64,000 bases of DNA. It comes from an uncultured Bacteroidota bacterium. Its GTDB lineage: Bacteria > Bacteroidota > Bacteroidia > Bacteroidales > WCHB1-69. The stretch lies in assembly GCA_902802755.1 (NCBI GenBank), contig CADCNH010000012.1, forward strand, positions 1 through 64,000. The letters are read 5' to 3'. The notes beneath the pieces were generated by a model. It saw nothing but the letters and a program-made list of their open reading frames with translations, searched no databases and was not told the DNA's origin. Both the position numbers and the translations under genes were made by a program. This document shows, one piece after another, positions 35,342 to 44,347 of this stretch; the first letter of the stretch is position 1, and the number at the start of each line of letters is the position of its first letter.

Positions 35342-36508
35342 ATGATAGACCACAATATTTCATACGGCCATCAATATATCAGCGAGGAGGATATCCAAGC
35401 TGTTGTTGAAACACTTAAATCGGACTATCTGACTCAAGGACCGAAAATCGGGGAATTTGAGAAGAATTTCTCCGAGTATTTGGGTTGCCAATATGCCTGT
35501 ATGGTAAGCAATGGTACCGCCGCCTTGCATCTTTGTGCGATGGCATTGGGTATCAAGCATGGCGACAAAGTTATAACCACACCCATTACTTTTGTGGCTT
35601 CCGCCAATGGCTTCCGCTACCAAGGAGCTGAGATTGTTTTCTGCGATATTGATGCCAAAACCTATTGCTTGGATTTGGACAAACTGGAAGTTATCCTCAA
35701 AGCTTCACCAAAGGGCACATACAAAGCTGTTGTACCCGTTGACTTCGCCGGTTATCCTATTGATGAGGAGCGTTTGCGCAAGTTGGCGGATGAATACGGT
35801 TTTGCCATTGTGGTTGATGCTTGCCATGCTCCAGGAGGGAGTTACATTGACAGTAAAGGCACAAAGCAAATGGTGGGGAATTGCCATTATGCCGATTTGA
35901 CCTGTTTCTCATTCCATCCTGTAAAGCACATTGCGACGGGCGAAGGTGGTGCGGTTACCACCAACCGCAAAGATTTATACGAGAAAGTTGCCTTGTACCG
36001 CACCCATGGTATCACTAAAAATCCCGATTTGCTTACACAAAATGACGGAGGTTGGTATTATGAAATGCAGGAATTGGGCTATAACTATCGTATTACGGAA
36101 ATTCAAGCAGCCCTTGGCATCAGCCAGCTGAAACGTTTGGATTGGAGTATTCAACGCCGTAATGAGATTGCGAAGAAATATGATGAGGCCTTTGCAGGCA
36201 CAGAAGTTAAAACACCTTATCGTGCTGAAAACATCACTCATGCATTTCACCTGTACATCATTCAGGTTGAACCTGCCAAGCGTAAAGGTTTGTACGATTA
36301 TTTGAGAGCCAATAACATTTTCTCGCAGGTGCTCTATATCCCTGCCCACACCATGCCGTATTACCGCCAGTTTGGTTGGAAGCATGGTGACATGCCATTG
36401 GCAGAGGACTACTATAGCCAATGTCTTGCCTTACCGATGTTCCCAACCTTGACCGAAGAGGAACAAACTTGGGTAATTGAAAAAGTTAAAGAATTCATGA
36501 GTTTATGA
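35342..36508 (+). CDS. pseC: UDP-4-keto-6-deoxy-altrose aminotransferase, PseC
   Basis: 388-residue PLP-dependent aminotransferase of the DegT/DnrJ/EryC1 family that adds the 4-amino group to the PseB product. The opening SYGHQYISEEDIQAVVE and SDYLTQGPKIGEFEK are typical of PseC. PLP motifs: GTAALHLCAMALG near 58, VVDACHAPGG near 160 and the Schiff-base Lys195 in SFHPVKHIATGEGG. The C-terminal RAENIFSQVLYIPAHTMPYY-like segment is the substrate-binding loop of sugar aminotransferases. Its stop overlaps the next gene by 4 nt (ATGA). Confidence 0.92.
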   Translation: MIDHNISYGHQYISEEDIQAVVETLKSDYLTQGPKIGEFEKNFSEYLGCQYACMVSNGTAALHLCAMALGIKHGDKVITTPITFVASANGFRYQGAEIVFCDIDAKTYCLDLDKLEVILKASPKGTYKAVVPVDFAGYPIDEERLRKLADEYGFAIVVDACHAPGGSYIDSKGTKQMVGNCHYADLTCFSFHPVKHIATGEGGAVTTNRKDLYEKVALYRTHGITKNPDLLTQNDGGWYYEMQELGYNYRITEIQAALGISQLKRLDWSIQRRNEIAKKYDEAFAGTEVKTPYRAENITHAFHLYIIQVEPAKRKGLYDYLRANNIFSQVLYIPAHTMPYYRQFGWKHGDMPLAEDYYSQCLALPMFPTLTEEEQTWVIEKVKEFMSL

Positions 36509-37365
36509 TTACAAACAAGATAGTTCTCGGTACTGTTCAATTTGGCGTCAACTACGGCATCAACAACACCTCTGGGCAAGTTATGCCCGAAGAGGTTGTG
36601 AGAATATTAAATTTGGCGGCAGAAAATGGTGTCCTTACGCTTGATACATCTTCAGCATACGGAACAAGCGAACAGGTGTTGGGCGATACTTTGAGACAAA
36701 CAGGATTACGATTCAACATCGTATCCAAATATCCCAAAGGAAATATCGGAGTGAAAGAGACTTTCCAAGAGTCATTAAGGAAACTTGGCATTGAGAATCT
36801 TTATGGATACTTGGTACACCATTTTGATTTTTACCAAGAACACCCTGACATCTTTGATGTCATGACGGCATTAAAAGAGGACGAAAAAATCCAAAAGGTA
36901 GGTTTTTCCCTTTATACTACACAGCAACTCCAATATCTGCTTGACAAAAATGTAAAATTTGACCTCATCCAGTTTCCGTACAATATTTTTGACAGGCAAT
37001 TTGAGCCATATATGCCCGTATTAACAGAAAAGGGAGTGGAGATCCACACTCGTTCCGCTTTCTTGCAAGGATTATTTTTCAAAAATACAGACACACTCCC
37101 TGAAAAATTAAAACCCTTGAAAAATTATCTGGATATTTTGCACCAATATTGCCAACATGAAAACATCTCCGTCGAAGAGATTTCTTTGGGTTACGTATTG
37201 GCAAATCCAAACGTAAAAGGTGCCCTGATCGGGGTGGACAACCATCACCAATTGGAGTCAAATCTCAAAATCATTACTAGAAAACTTACAAGTAAGGACA
37301 AAGATTTCATTCAATCCATTGAAATTCAAGAAAAGCACTTGTTAAACCCTGTAAACTGGAATTAA
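36505..37365 (+). CDS. Aldo/keto reductase
   Basis: 286 residues. AKR fold with the catalytic tetrad visible: Asp and Tyr in LTLDTSSAYGTSEQVLG, Lys in IVSKYPKG, and His in LVHHFDFY. NADPH-dependent carbonyl reduction is the family reaction. Overlapping with pseC by 4 nt and followed by an SDR gene 2 nt later, it is clearly part of the nonulosonate operon, though the standard Pse route does not need it. AKR plus SDR may make or modify an additional sugar; the substrate is unknown. Confidence 0.85.
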   Translation: MITNKIVLGTVQFGVNYGINNTSGQVMPEEVVRILNLAAENGVLTLDTSSAYGTSEQVLGDTLRQTGLRFNIVSKYPKGNIGVKETFQESLRKLGIENLYGYLVHHFDFYQEHPDIFDVMTALKEDEKIQKVGFSLYTTQQLQYLLDKNVKFDLIQFPYNIFDRQFEPYMPVLTEKGVEIHTRSAFLQGLFFKNTDTLPEKLKPLKNYLDILHQYCQHENISVEEISLGYVLANPNVKGALIGVDNHHQLESNLKIITRKLTSKDKDFIQSIEIQEKHLLNPVNWN

Positions 37366-37366
37366 C

Positions 37367-38152
37367 ATGAATGTTATAGAGTCATTCAAACTTGACGGAA
37401 GAATTGCGGTAGTAACCGGTGGCTGCGGCCATCTTGGCCATGCCATGGTGGACGCTCTGTCAGAAGCCGGTGCCAAGGTCTATGTGGCAGGAACTGACAA
37501 AGAGAAATTCGTTCGTGTTTTTGGTAAGGATACCCCACACCATTTTACACCTATCAATATACTTGAAAGCCAATCCATTCAGTCTGCTTTTAAGAAAATA
37601 TATGATGAGGAAGGCAGAATTGACGTGCTCGTCAACAATGCCGCCAGTGTAAGTTGCGGTGGAAGATTACCCGAAAACATCGATGATGAAATGTGGAGAA
37701 GCACCATGGAAGGTGTTGCAGGCAGTGTTTTCAAATGTATCCGCGAGGTTATTCCATACATGGAGAAAACCGGCGGCTCTATTGTCAACATCGCATCCAT
37801 GTATGGTGTCGTTTCTCCCAATCTATCCATGTACAACGATGTTTGTGCACCTTACCTTAATCCCGTAGCTTATGGGGCAGGAAAAGCCGCAGTGGTCCAA
37901 TTAACCAAATATTTTGGAGCTTACCTCATAAATAAAAATATTCGTGTCAATTGCATATCACCCGGAACTTTTCCTTCCCAAAAGGTACAAGAAAACAAGG
38001 AATTTGTTCGTCGTTTAAGTGAGAAAAATCCTGCCAACCGTATAGGTATTCCCGAAGATATAAAAGGAACCATACTTTTCCTCGCTTCTGATGCTTCGCG
38101 ATACATTATTGGTCAAAACATTATGATCGATGGAGGGTGGACAATATGGTAA
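37367..38152 (+). CDS. SDR-family oxidoreductase
   Basis: 261 residues of the classical short-chain dehydrogenase fold: nucleotide site TGGCGHLGHAM near 18, NNAASV near 92, catalytic Ser in NIASMYG, and Tyr/Lys in AYGAGKAAV, then IRVNCISPGTFPSQ. The C-terminal SDASRYIIGQNIMIDGGWTIW closes the domain. The next gene starts within its last codons. Substrate unknown; context puts it in sugar modification for the pse locus. It resembles SDRs found beside SpsF-type cytidylyltransferases in other nonulosonate loci. Confidence 0.85.
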   Translation: MNVIESFKLDGRIAVVTGGCGHLGHAMVDALSEAGAKVYVAGTDKEKFVRVFGKDTPHHFTPINILESQSIQSAFKKIYDEEGRIDVLVNNAASVSCGGRLPENIDDEMWRSTMEGVAGSVFKCIREVIPYMEKTGGSIVNIASMYGVVSPNLSMYNDVCAPYLNPVAYGAGKAAVVQLTKYFGAYLINKNIRVNCISPGTFPSQKVQENKEFVRRLSEKNPANRIGIPEDIKGTILFLASDASRYIIGQNIMIDGGWTIW

Positions 38153-38874
38153 ACAATGTTATTTGCATCATTCAGAATCGGATGACTTCCACTCGTTTAC
38201 CTGGCAAAGCTATATTGCCATTAGGTAAAGGAGGGAAAACCATTACTGAACACATCTATGAACGTCTCACACTATCCGAATGTATCGATCGTGTAATTTT
38301 CGCCATCCCCGACACTCCTGAGAATGACATTTTGTTTGATTTTCTCACACAACGTAACATTCCTGTCTTTCGTGGAAGTGAGGATGATGTCCTTTCGAGA
38401 TTTTATCATTGTCTCCAAGCAAATCCAGCAGATATTGTCATAAGGGCAACATGCGACAATCCTTTGGTTGATTGGCATCATATTAAGCCCATGATAAATA
38501 TTCTCAAAGTGCAACATTGTGACTATATGTCATGCAAGGGTTTTTCGTTAGGGACAGGAGTTGAGGTGTGTACAGCAGAAGCCATAAAAAAAGCGTACCA
38601 AGAAGCTACCACACCTGCCGAACATGAACACGTAATGCCATACTTATATTTACATCCCGATGTATTCAAATTGGGAGTATACGAAAACTGTAATAAATCA
38701 CAAAACATTTATCGTCTTACTGTTGACTGCCAAGAAGACTATGCCTTGATGATGAAAATTTATGACGAGCTTTACGATGGAAACGCTATTCCCACAGATA
38801 GAGCAATCGCATATTTAGATTCTCATCCAGATGTTGCGAAATTGAATGAGAACATTCAACAAAAGAAAATATAA
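38146..38874 (+). CDS. SpsF-type cytidylyltransferase, candidate PseF
   Basis: 242 residues from the ATG at 38146 (ATGGTAA overlap with the SDR stop); a GTG 9 nt earlier is less likely. The nucleotidyltransferase motif IIQNRMTSTRLPGKAIL takes the place of the usual RxGSKRIPxKN of NeuA/PseF, and EDDVLSRFYHCL with TCDNPLVDWHHI carries the metal and sugar-binding acidic residues. SpsF proteins activate sugars with CMP. No other cytidylyltransferase is in the cluster, so it is the best candidate to make CMP-pseudaminic acid; that assignment is inference. Confidence 0.72.
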   Translation: MVNNVICIIQNRMTSTRLPGKAILPLGKGGKTITEHIYERLTLSECIDRVIFAIPDTPENDILFDFLTQRNIPVFRGSEDDVLSRFYHCLQANPADIVIRATCDNPLVDWHHIKPMINILKVQHCDYMSCKGFSLGTGVEVCTAEAIKKAYQEATTPAEHEHVMPYLYLHPDVFKLGVYENCNKSQNIYRLTVDCQEDYALMMKIYDELYDGNAIPTDRAIAYLDSHPDVAKLNENIQQKKI

Positions 38875-38895
38875 AATTATACTAATAAAACATTA

Positions 38896-40332
38896 ATGGA
38901 TTTTACATCTGTAAGTTTTTTTCTTTTTATTATAGTTCTTTTTTTCTTGTATTGGTTATTTGAAAAAAAATCATACAAGATTCAAAACGCACTTATTGTC
39001 ATAGCTTCCTGTTTTTTCTATTGTTTGATGGATTGGCGGTGTTTTGGATTAATTGTGATAACCACACTATCATCATATTATAGTGGATTATTACTCGAGC
39101 GCCATTCATCCGATATACGAAAGCGCAAACTCATACATTGGCTGAACATAATTATAAATGTATCTATTTTAGCATTTTTCAAGTATTGTAATTTCTTTAT
39201 TGACTCTTTCGTTAATTTATTAAATGTATTTGGTTGCACTACAGATTTTGTCACTCTTAATATTATACTTCCATTAGGAATCAGTTTTTACACATTTAAA
39301 GCCATTAGTTATTCCATTGATGTATACAACAGGAAAATAAATCCCACGCATGACTTAATAGCTTTTACAGCATTCATCACATTCTTTTTGGAAATTACCG
39401 CGGGACCTATAGATAGAGCCACAAATCTTTTGTCGCAATTAGAAACAAAACGTTTTTTTAAATATGATGTTGCACTTAATGGCGTACGACAAATACTATG
39501 GGGATTATTCAAAAAAATCGTCATTGCAAATAACTGTGCTTTATATGTCAATTCAGCATTTGCCAATCCAGCAGACAAAACTGGAGGCACTTTAGCCCTT
39601 GCAGGTATTTTATTCACCATTCAGATTTACGGGGATTTTTCAGGATATACAGACATTGCTATTGGTGTTGGCAAACTTTTTGGGTTTAATCTTACAAAGA
39701 ATTTTAACTATCCATATCTCTCAAGAAACATTGCAGAATTTTGGAGAAAATGGCACATTTCTCTAACATCATGGTTTAGGGATTATATCTATATACCTCT
39801 TGGTGGCAGTCGATGCTCAAAATGGAAGATAATCAGAAACACTTTCATAGTTTATCTTGTAAGCGGACTATGGCATGGCGCAAATTGGACGTTCGTAATA
39901 TGGGGATTGTACCACGCATGTTTATTCCTACCACTAATCTTAACTGGACGTAATAAGAAATATAAAGACACTATAGCGGATGGAAAATATATTCTCACAT
40001 GGAAAGAAATTGGACAAATAGTGTGTACATTTGTACTTGTTACCTTTGGTTGGATAATCTTCAGGGCAGATTCCATAGAACAAGCGGGTCTTATTTTTTC
40101 TAAAATATTCACATACAAACCTTTATCTATTGATTTCACTAATGAATATGCATTGTATATACTTCTAAGCATTATCATGTTTGTTGTCGAATGGTTCCAA
40201 CGCAAACAAGAACACGCATTATGTTTTACGAAATCTCCAAAATGGATTAGAATAATGGTCTGTTTTATTGTTTTATTATGTATTTTTGCTTTCTGGGGTA
40301 ATGAACAAACCTTCATATATAGTCAATTCTAA
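38896..40332 (+). CDS. MBOAT-family O-acyltransferase
   Basis: 478-residue multi-helix inner-membrane protein. The MBOAT core is visible: PLGISFYTFKAISYSIDVY (AlgI/DltB/PatA type), then NLTKNFNYPYLSRNIAEFW and the invariant His327 in VSGLWHGANWTFVIWG. Such proteins move acyl groups across the membrane onto glycans. The next gene overlaps it by one base (TAATG) and encodes an SGNH-like partner, the standard two-part export acylation machine. It sits in the middle of the pseudaminic acid operon, so the glycan built here is the likely target. Confidence 0.88.
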   Translation: MDFTSVSFFLFIIVLFFLYWLFEKKSYKIQNALIVIASCFFYCLMDWRCFGLIVITTLSSYYSGLLLERHSSDIRKRKLIHWLNIIINVSILAFFKYCNFFIDSFVNLLNVFGCTTDFVTLNIILPLGISFYTFKAISYSIDVYNRKINPTHDLIAFTAFITFFLEITAGPIDRATNLLSQLETKRFFKYDVALNGVRQILWGLFKKIVIANNCALYVNSAFANPADKTGGTLALAGILFTIQIYGDFSGYTDIAIGVGKLFGFNLTKNFNYPYLSRNIAEFWRKWHISLTSWFRDYIYIPLGGSRCSKWKIIRNTFIVYLVSGLWHGANWTFVIWGLYHACLFLPLILTGRNKKYKDTIADGKYILTWKEIGQIVCTFVLVTFGWIIFRADSIEQAGLIFSKIFTYKPLSIDFTNEYALYILLSIIMFVVEWFQRKQEHALCFTKSPKWIRIMVCFIVLLCIFAFWGNEQTFIYSQF

Positions 40333-41252
40333 TGAAAAGATTTTTATTTAACATACTGATTTTCGCATGCTGTTTCCTCTGTTTTGTCGGAACTTGTGAA
40401 TTACTTGTCCGACAAATTCCCAATGATTATTCAGTTAAAAAAAATCTGTTAGAAAAAAAACATTCAAACATCAAGATTCTATGTCTTGGAAACTCTCAAA
40501 TGTATTTTGGAATCAACCCCGTTTTCTTTAATAAGACTGCATTTAATGCCGCTCATGTCTCTGAACCTTTGCAAATGTCCCAATTCATTTTGAATAAGTT
40601 TGATTCAGGATTGGATAGTCTTGAGACGATTATTATTTCCATGTCTATTTTTACTCCTTTCAGCACATGGGAACCAGGAGGCAAAGGAGAAGCATGGCGA
40701 ATCAAACATTATCACATATACTATGATTACCCCATCCCATGGTATGATATTGAAGACAGATTCGAACTCTCCAATCTAAATTATAATAATCTTATAAGAT
40801 GGAAAAAAGCTCTGTTAAATCCTAATGGTATTGTTTATTCGGATGAGATGGGGTTTGGGCACAATTATTTACAATACCACACAAGAGACTGGGAAAATTG
40901 TTCAGATGCAATACGAGTCCATACGACAGATAATTATTCAAAATCTCCAAATGTCGAGTACAATAGACAAATACTCCAGCAAATCATAGAAAAACACCCA
41001 CATGCAAATATCATTCTACTAACTACACCTTGTTGGAAGACGTATACCGAAAATGTTGACCAAGGTCAACGGCATTACGTTGAAAAAATCTCAAGTGAAA
41101 TTGCAGACCAATATGAAAATTGCATATACATGAACTTATTTGAAGATAGTAGATTCACAGCAGAAGATTTTGCTGACGCCTATCACTTGAGTGAAGCAGG
41201 AGCTTGTAAACTTACTAAAATCATGAATGCTTTTCTCAATGACATACAATAA
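40332..41252 (+). CDS. Membrane-anchored SGNH-like protein, partner of MBOAT
   Basis: 306 residues with an N-terminal membrane anchor (LFNILIFACCFLCFVG). SGNH/GDSL-type motifs: LGNSQMYFGINP near residue 50 with the candidate nucleophile Ser in GNSQ, and DAYHLSEAGACKLT near the end with the Asp-x-x-His pair. The region between is specific to this group. In AlgJ/AlgX and PatB systems a periplasmic SGNH protein takes the acyl group from an MBOAT protein and puts it on the polysaccharide. Start overlaps the MBOAT stop. The exact family is not recognised. Confidence 0.7.
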   Translation: MKRFLFNILIFACCFLCFVGTCELLVRQIPNDYSVKKNLLEKKHSNIKILCLGNSQMYFGINPVFFNKTAFNAAHVSEPLQMSQFILNKFDSGLDSLETIIISMSIFTPFSTWEPGGKGEAWRIKHYHIYYDYPIPWYDIEDRFELSNLNYNNLIRWKKALLNPNGIVYSDEMGFGHNYLQYHTRDWENCSDAIRVHTTDNYSKSPNVEYNRQILQQIIEKHPHANIILLTTPCWKTYTENVDQGQRHYVEKISSEIADQYENCIYMNLFEDSRFTAEDFADAYHLSEAGACKLTKIMNAFLNDIQ

Positions 41253-41284
41253 CTCCCAATATACTTTTTTACAAAACATTAAAA

Positions 41285-42256
41285 ATGAACACTAAACGCA
41301 AAGTCTTCTTCCGAGCTGATGCTGGACCAACTATAGGGTACGGACATTTCATTCGTTCCCTTGCTTTGGCGGATATGCTTAAAGATGATTTTGACTGCTT
41401 TTTTTACACTCAGACACCAACCGACTATCAGAAAAAAGAAGCGGCTGCAGTTTGTCCTTTGGTGGAGCTTCCCGCCACTGACTCTCGTTTGGAACTTTTT
41501 CTTGACATGCTCACAGGTGACGAAATTGTGGTATTGGACAACTATTTTTATACCACAGATTATCAGAAAAAAATAAAAGACAAAGGATGCCAATTGGTTT
41601 GCATTGACGATATGCATAACATACACTATGTGGCGGATTTGGTGATTAACCACGGCAACGCAAGCCCAGAACAGTTCTCCAAAGAGCCATATACTCAGCT
41701 ATGCCTGGGTTTGGACTATGCTTTATTACGAAGACCTTTTTTAGAAGCAGCGAGAAAGAATATTGATAAAGTAAAGAATGGAACTGATGAACGCGTTGCC
41801 ATTTGTTTCGGAGGAAGCGATCCCTTGCACCTCACCGAAAAAGCGCTGATAGAACTATTATCGATACCTGACATCCAATGGATTGATGTAATTGTGGGGA
41901 CACATTTTAATGCTTTTGCACAATTCGAAAATTCGTGCGTTCATTTCCACCAAAACATTTCGGCACAGGAAGTTGCAGATATTTTTACCGCTTGTGATGT
42001 AGCCATCGTATCAACCAGTTCTGTATGTATTGAGGCTTTAGCATGTGGAGCCAAAGTAGCTGCAGGATGGTATGTGGAAAATCAAAGAGAAGGATATTTG
42101 GATTTAATATCTAAAGGATTGGGTATCGGCTTAGGTTACCTTGCACAAACTGATTTCACCATGGCTCTAAAACAAAACAAGGTGAAATCATCATTCATTT
42201 TATCTAATATCAGAGAAAACTTTATTCAAGCATTTAAATCTTTGGATTATGTATGA
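41285..42256 (+). CDS. pseG: UDP-2,4-diacetamido-trideoxyaltropyranose hydrolase, PseG
   Basis: 323 residues. PseG removes UDP from UDP-2,4-diacetamido-2,4,6-trideoxy-beta-L-altrose. It has a GT28/MurG-like fold: FFRADAGPTIGYGHFIRSLALADM at the start (the His in GYGHFIR is catalytic in this family), CIDDMHNIHYVADLVINHG near 100, CFGGSDPLHLTEKAL near 175, and VSTSSVCIEALACGA near 240. Full length. The PseH gene overlaps its stop by 8 nt. Confidence 0.93.
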   Translation: MNTKRKVFFRADAGPTIGYGHFIRSLALADMLKDDFDCFFYTQTPTDYQKKEAAAVCPLVELPATDSRLELFLDMLTGDEIVVLDNYFYTTDYQKKIKDKGCQLVCIDDMHNIHYVADLVINHGNASPEQFSKEPYTQLCLGLDYALLRRPFLEAARKNIDKVKNGTDERVAICFGGSDPLHLTEKALIELLSIPDIQWIDVIVGTHFNAFAQFENSCVHFHQNISAQEVADIFTACDVAIVSTSSVCIEALACGAKVAAGWYVENQREGYLDLISKGLGIGLGYLAQTDFTMALKQNKVKSSFILSNIRENFIQAFKSLDYV

Positions 42257-42827
42257 AGAATTTAGAAAAAGTTATATGGCAGCACCCTTTGTCTTCAAAA
42301 ACTATGTGGATTTAACCACAGAAGAAGCCATTGAAGTATTACAATGCAGAAACGATATTGAAGTGCGTAAATGGATGACTTCCACCGAAGAAATTCCACT
42401 GGAAAATCACTTGAAATTCATCGAAAGTCTTAAAACTTCTGAGAAAAATTTCTATTGGGCTGTGTATATGGATAATGATTTTATTGGAGGGTGTTCACTT
42501 GTAGGAATGAATGACTATAGTGGTAGTACAGGCCTTTTTCTAAATCCAAAATTCATTGGCACTGGCATTGGCATACAAATTGCTATTATTTCAGGAGAGT
42601 GGGGTTTCATGCACCTTGGCATAAAATCTTACTATAGTGTTGTACATAAAAATAACAAGAATGCCATTCAACAAAACAAATTTATCGGTTATACATTTCT
42701 TGATACAGACAGTGACTTTATTCCCATTGAATTGACTCGAGACACATGGATTTCTAAAAGAAAAAAATTATTGAAGATAGCGTTGGGTAAGAATGCCGAA
42801 AAAATTGTATATACAATACTATCTTAG
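42249..42827 (+). CDS. pseH: GNAT N-acetyltransferase, PseH
   Basis: 192 residues, acetyl-CoA dependent. It should acetylate the 4-amino group of the PseC product. Family core: VLQCRNDIEVRKWMTSTEEI near 35, FYWAVYMDNDFIGGCSL near 80 and an acetyl-CoA loop FIGTGIGIQIA around 107. The second Met (residue 10, MAAPFVFKNY) could also be the start. Neighbours PseG and PseI support the assignment. In strains with unusual acyl groups, PseH-like enzymes can accept other donors, so the ACP operon downstream makes specificity worth checking. Confidence 0.88.
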   Translation: MYEEFRKSYMAAPFVFKNYVDLTTEEAIEVLQCRNDIEVRKWMTSTEEIPLENHLKFIESLKTSEKNFYWAVYMDNDFIGGCSLVGMNDYSGSTGLFLNPKFIGTGIGIQIAIISGEWGFMHLGIKSYYSVVHKNNKNAIQQNKFIGYTFLDTDSDFIPIELTRDTWISKRKKLLKIALGKNAEKIVYTILS

Positions 42828-42912
42828 TTTCTCCCACCCATGTTTCCTGTAAGACATTTTTGATTTCAATTATTATAAAATTATAAAAACCATAAAACAA
42901 TATCATAACGAT

Positions 42913-43926
42913 ATGAGTGCACATAAAACCTTTATTATCGCTGAACTTTCCGCCAATCATAATGGAAGCAAACAGACGGCTATAGATAGCATTAAAGCTG
43001 CTAAAGAAGCAGGAGCTGATGCCATCAAAATACAAACTTATACCGCCGATACTATCACCCTTAATTGTAATGCGCCAGATTTCTGTCTTGGCGAAGGACT
43101 ATGGAAAGGAGAAACTTTTTATACCCTATACCAAAAAGCCTATACCCCTTGGGAATGGCATGAGGAGATTTTCCATGTGGCCAAAGAGGAAGGGCTGGTC
43201 TGTTTTTCCACACCTTTCGATAAAACTGCTGTTGATTTATTGGAAAGTCTGAACAGTCCTATTTACAAAATCGCCTCATTTGAAATTACGGATATCCCAC
43301 TAATCAAGTATATTGCATCCAAACACAAACCCATCATTCTCTCCACTGGTATTGCTATGGAAGAAGATATTCAACTCGCTTTGGACACTATACGCGCTGA
43401 AGGCAGCAATGATATCACTTTGTTAAAATGCACCTCTGCCTACCCTGCTCCAATTGAGGATGCTAACCTTTTGACTATCCCCGATATGAAGCAACGTTTT
43501 GGCGTAAAAGCGGGATTAAGCGACCATACCGAAGGTTACACCGTTCCGATGGCTGCTGTAGCTTTAGGTGCAGAAGTAGTAGAAAAACACTTTATCATTG
43601 ACCGTTCCATTGGCGGTCCCGACAGTGCCTTTTCAATGGAAGCGAATGAATTCAAACTTATGGTAGAGAATATCCGGAAAGTGGAAGCAGCATTGGGTTG
43701 TGTAAACTACCCAACTGATCCCTCGATAATAAAAGGCCGTGATGCGTGTCGATCCCTCTATGTAGCCCTGCCCATGAAAGCAGGAGATACCATTACTGAA
43801 GAAAATGTCCGCAGCGTGCGTCCCGGTTATGGGCTTCACCCAAAACATCTTCCCGAACTTCTTGGACGAAAAGTTAATCGCGATTTACAAATAGGTGACA
43901 GAATGAGTTGGGAAGTGGTGGAGTAA
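42913..43926 (+). CDS. pseI: Pseudaminic acid synthase PseI
   Basis: 337 residues. Condenses the PseG product with phosphoenolpyruvate to pseudaminic acid. NeuB-type barrel: IIAELSANHNGSKQTAIDSIKAA at the start, GADAIKIQTYTADTITL, CFSTPFDKTAVDLL, KIASFEITDIPLIKYIA and GLSDHTEGYTVPMAAVALGAEVVEKHF, followed by a C-terminal SAF (antifreeze-like) domain with SLYVALPMKAGD and GLHPKHLPELLG. The TITLN wording near residue 45 is the PseI rather than NeuB form. Last gene before the terminator. Confidence 0.94.
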   Translation: MSAHKTFIIAELSANHNGSKQTAIDSIKAAKEAGADAIKIQTYTADTITLNCNAPDFCLGEGLWKGETFYTLYQKAYTPWEWHEEIFHVAKEEGLVCFSTPFDKTAVDLLESLNSPIYKIASFEITDIPLIKYIASKHKPIILSTGIAMEEDIQLALDTIRAEGSNDITLLKCTSAYPAPIEDANLLTIPDMKQRFGVKAGLSDHTEGYTVPMAAVALGAEVVEKHFIIDRSIGGPDSAFSMEANEFKLMVENIRKVEAALGCVNYPTDPSIIKGRDACRSLYVALPMKAGDTITEENVRSVRPGYGLHPKHLPELLGRKVNRDLQIGDRMSWEVVE

Positions 43927-43970
43927 CATCATTTTTCACCACATCGACAAATAGAGAATGGATTAATTTC

Positions 43971-43996
43971 AGCTGACTTCGGTCAGCTTTTTTTTT
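43971..43996 (+). terminator. Terminator of the pse operon, UUCG tetraloop
   Basis: AGCTGAC, loop TTCG, GTCAGCT, then nine T. The cUUCGg-type loop is among the most stable RNA tetraloops. It divides the pse operon from the acyl-carrier operon. Confidence 0.92.
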
Positions 43997-44078
43997 ATTT
44001 TTCCCTTGCTCCCCCACTTCGTTTCCACGTGTTATTTTCATCATTAAACCTAATCATTAAACCTATTGGATTTTTTTG

Positions 44079-44086
44079 TATCTTTG
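44079..44086 (+). promoter_or_regulatory. -7 element of the acyl-carrier operon
   Basis: TATCTTTG within a stretch (TTTTGTATCTTTGCAGATTA) almost identical to the rsfS promoter, 26 nt upstream of the ACP start at 44113. No clear -33 element was found. Confidence 0.6.
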
Positions 44087-44112
44087 CAGATTAATATATA
44101 AAATATAATAAT

Positions 44113-44343
44113 ATGGAAATCAAAGAATTTATTGCCAACTTTGCAGACCAATTTGATGACACCGATGCCAACGAATTCAAGGCAGAAACCGTATTCAAAG
44201 AACTTGATGAGTGGTCATCACTTATCGCTTTGAGTGTAATTGCGATGGTTGATGAGGAGTACAACGTTACACTGAAGGGTGATGACATCCGCAATTCCAA
44301 CACCATTGAGGATTTGTTCAACGCTGTAAAGGCTAAGGCTTAA
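44113..44343 (+). CDS. Acyl carrier protein (first of two)
   Basis: 76-residue acidic helical bundle. The phosphopantetheine site is DEWSSLI with Ser36 (the usual D-S-L is replaced by S-S-L). A second helix IALSVIAMVDEEYNVTL and the NSNTIEDLFNAV end match ACPs. It carries intermediates for the KAS III-like enzyme 4 nt downstream, and is distinct in sequence from the ACP at 50135. Such dedicated ACPs occur in O-antigen and flagellar-glycan loci. Confidence 0.88.
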   Translation: MEIKEFIANFADQFDDTDANEFKAETVFKELDEWSSLIALSVIAMVDEEYNVTLKGDDIRNSNTIEDLFNAVKAKA

Positions 44344-44347
44344 GCAT

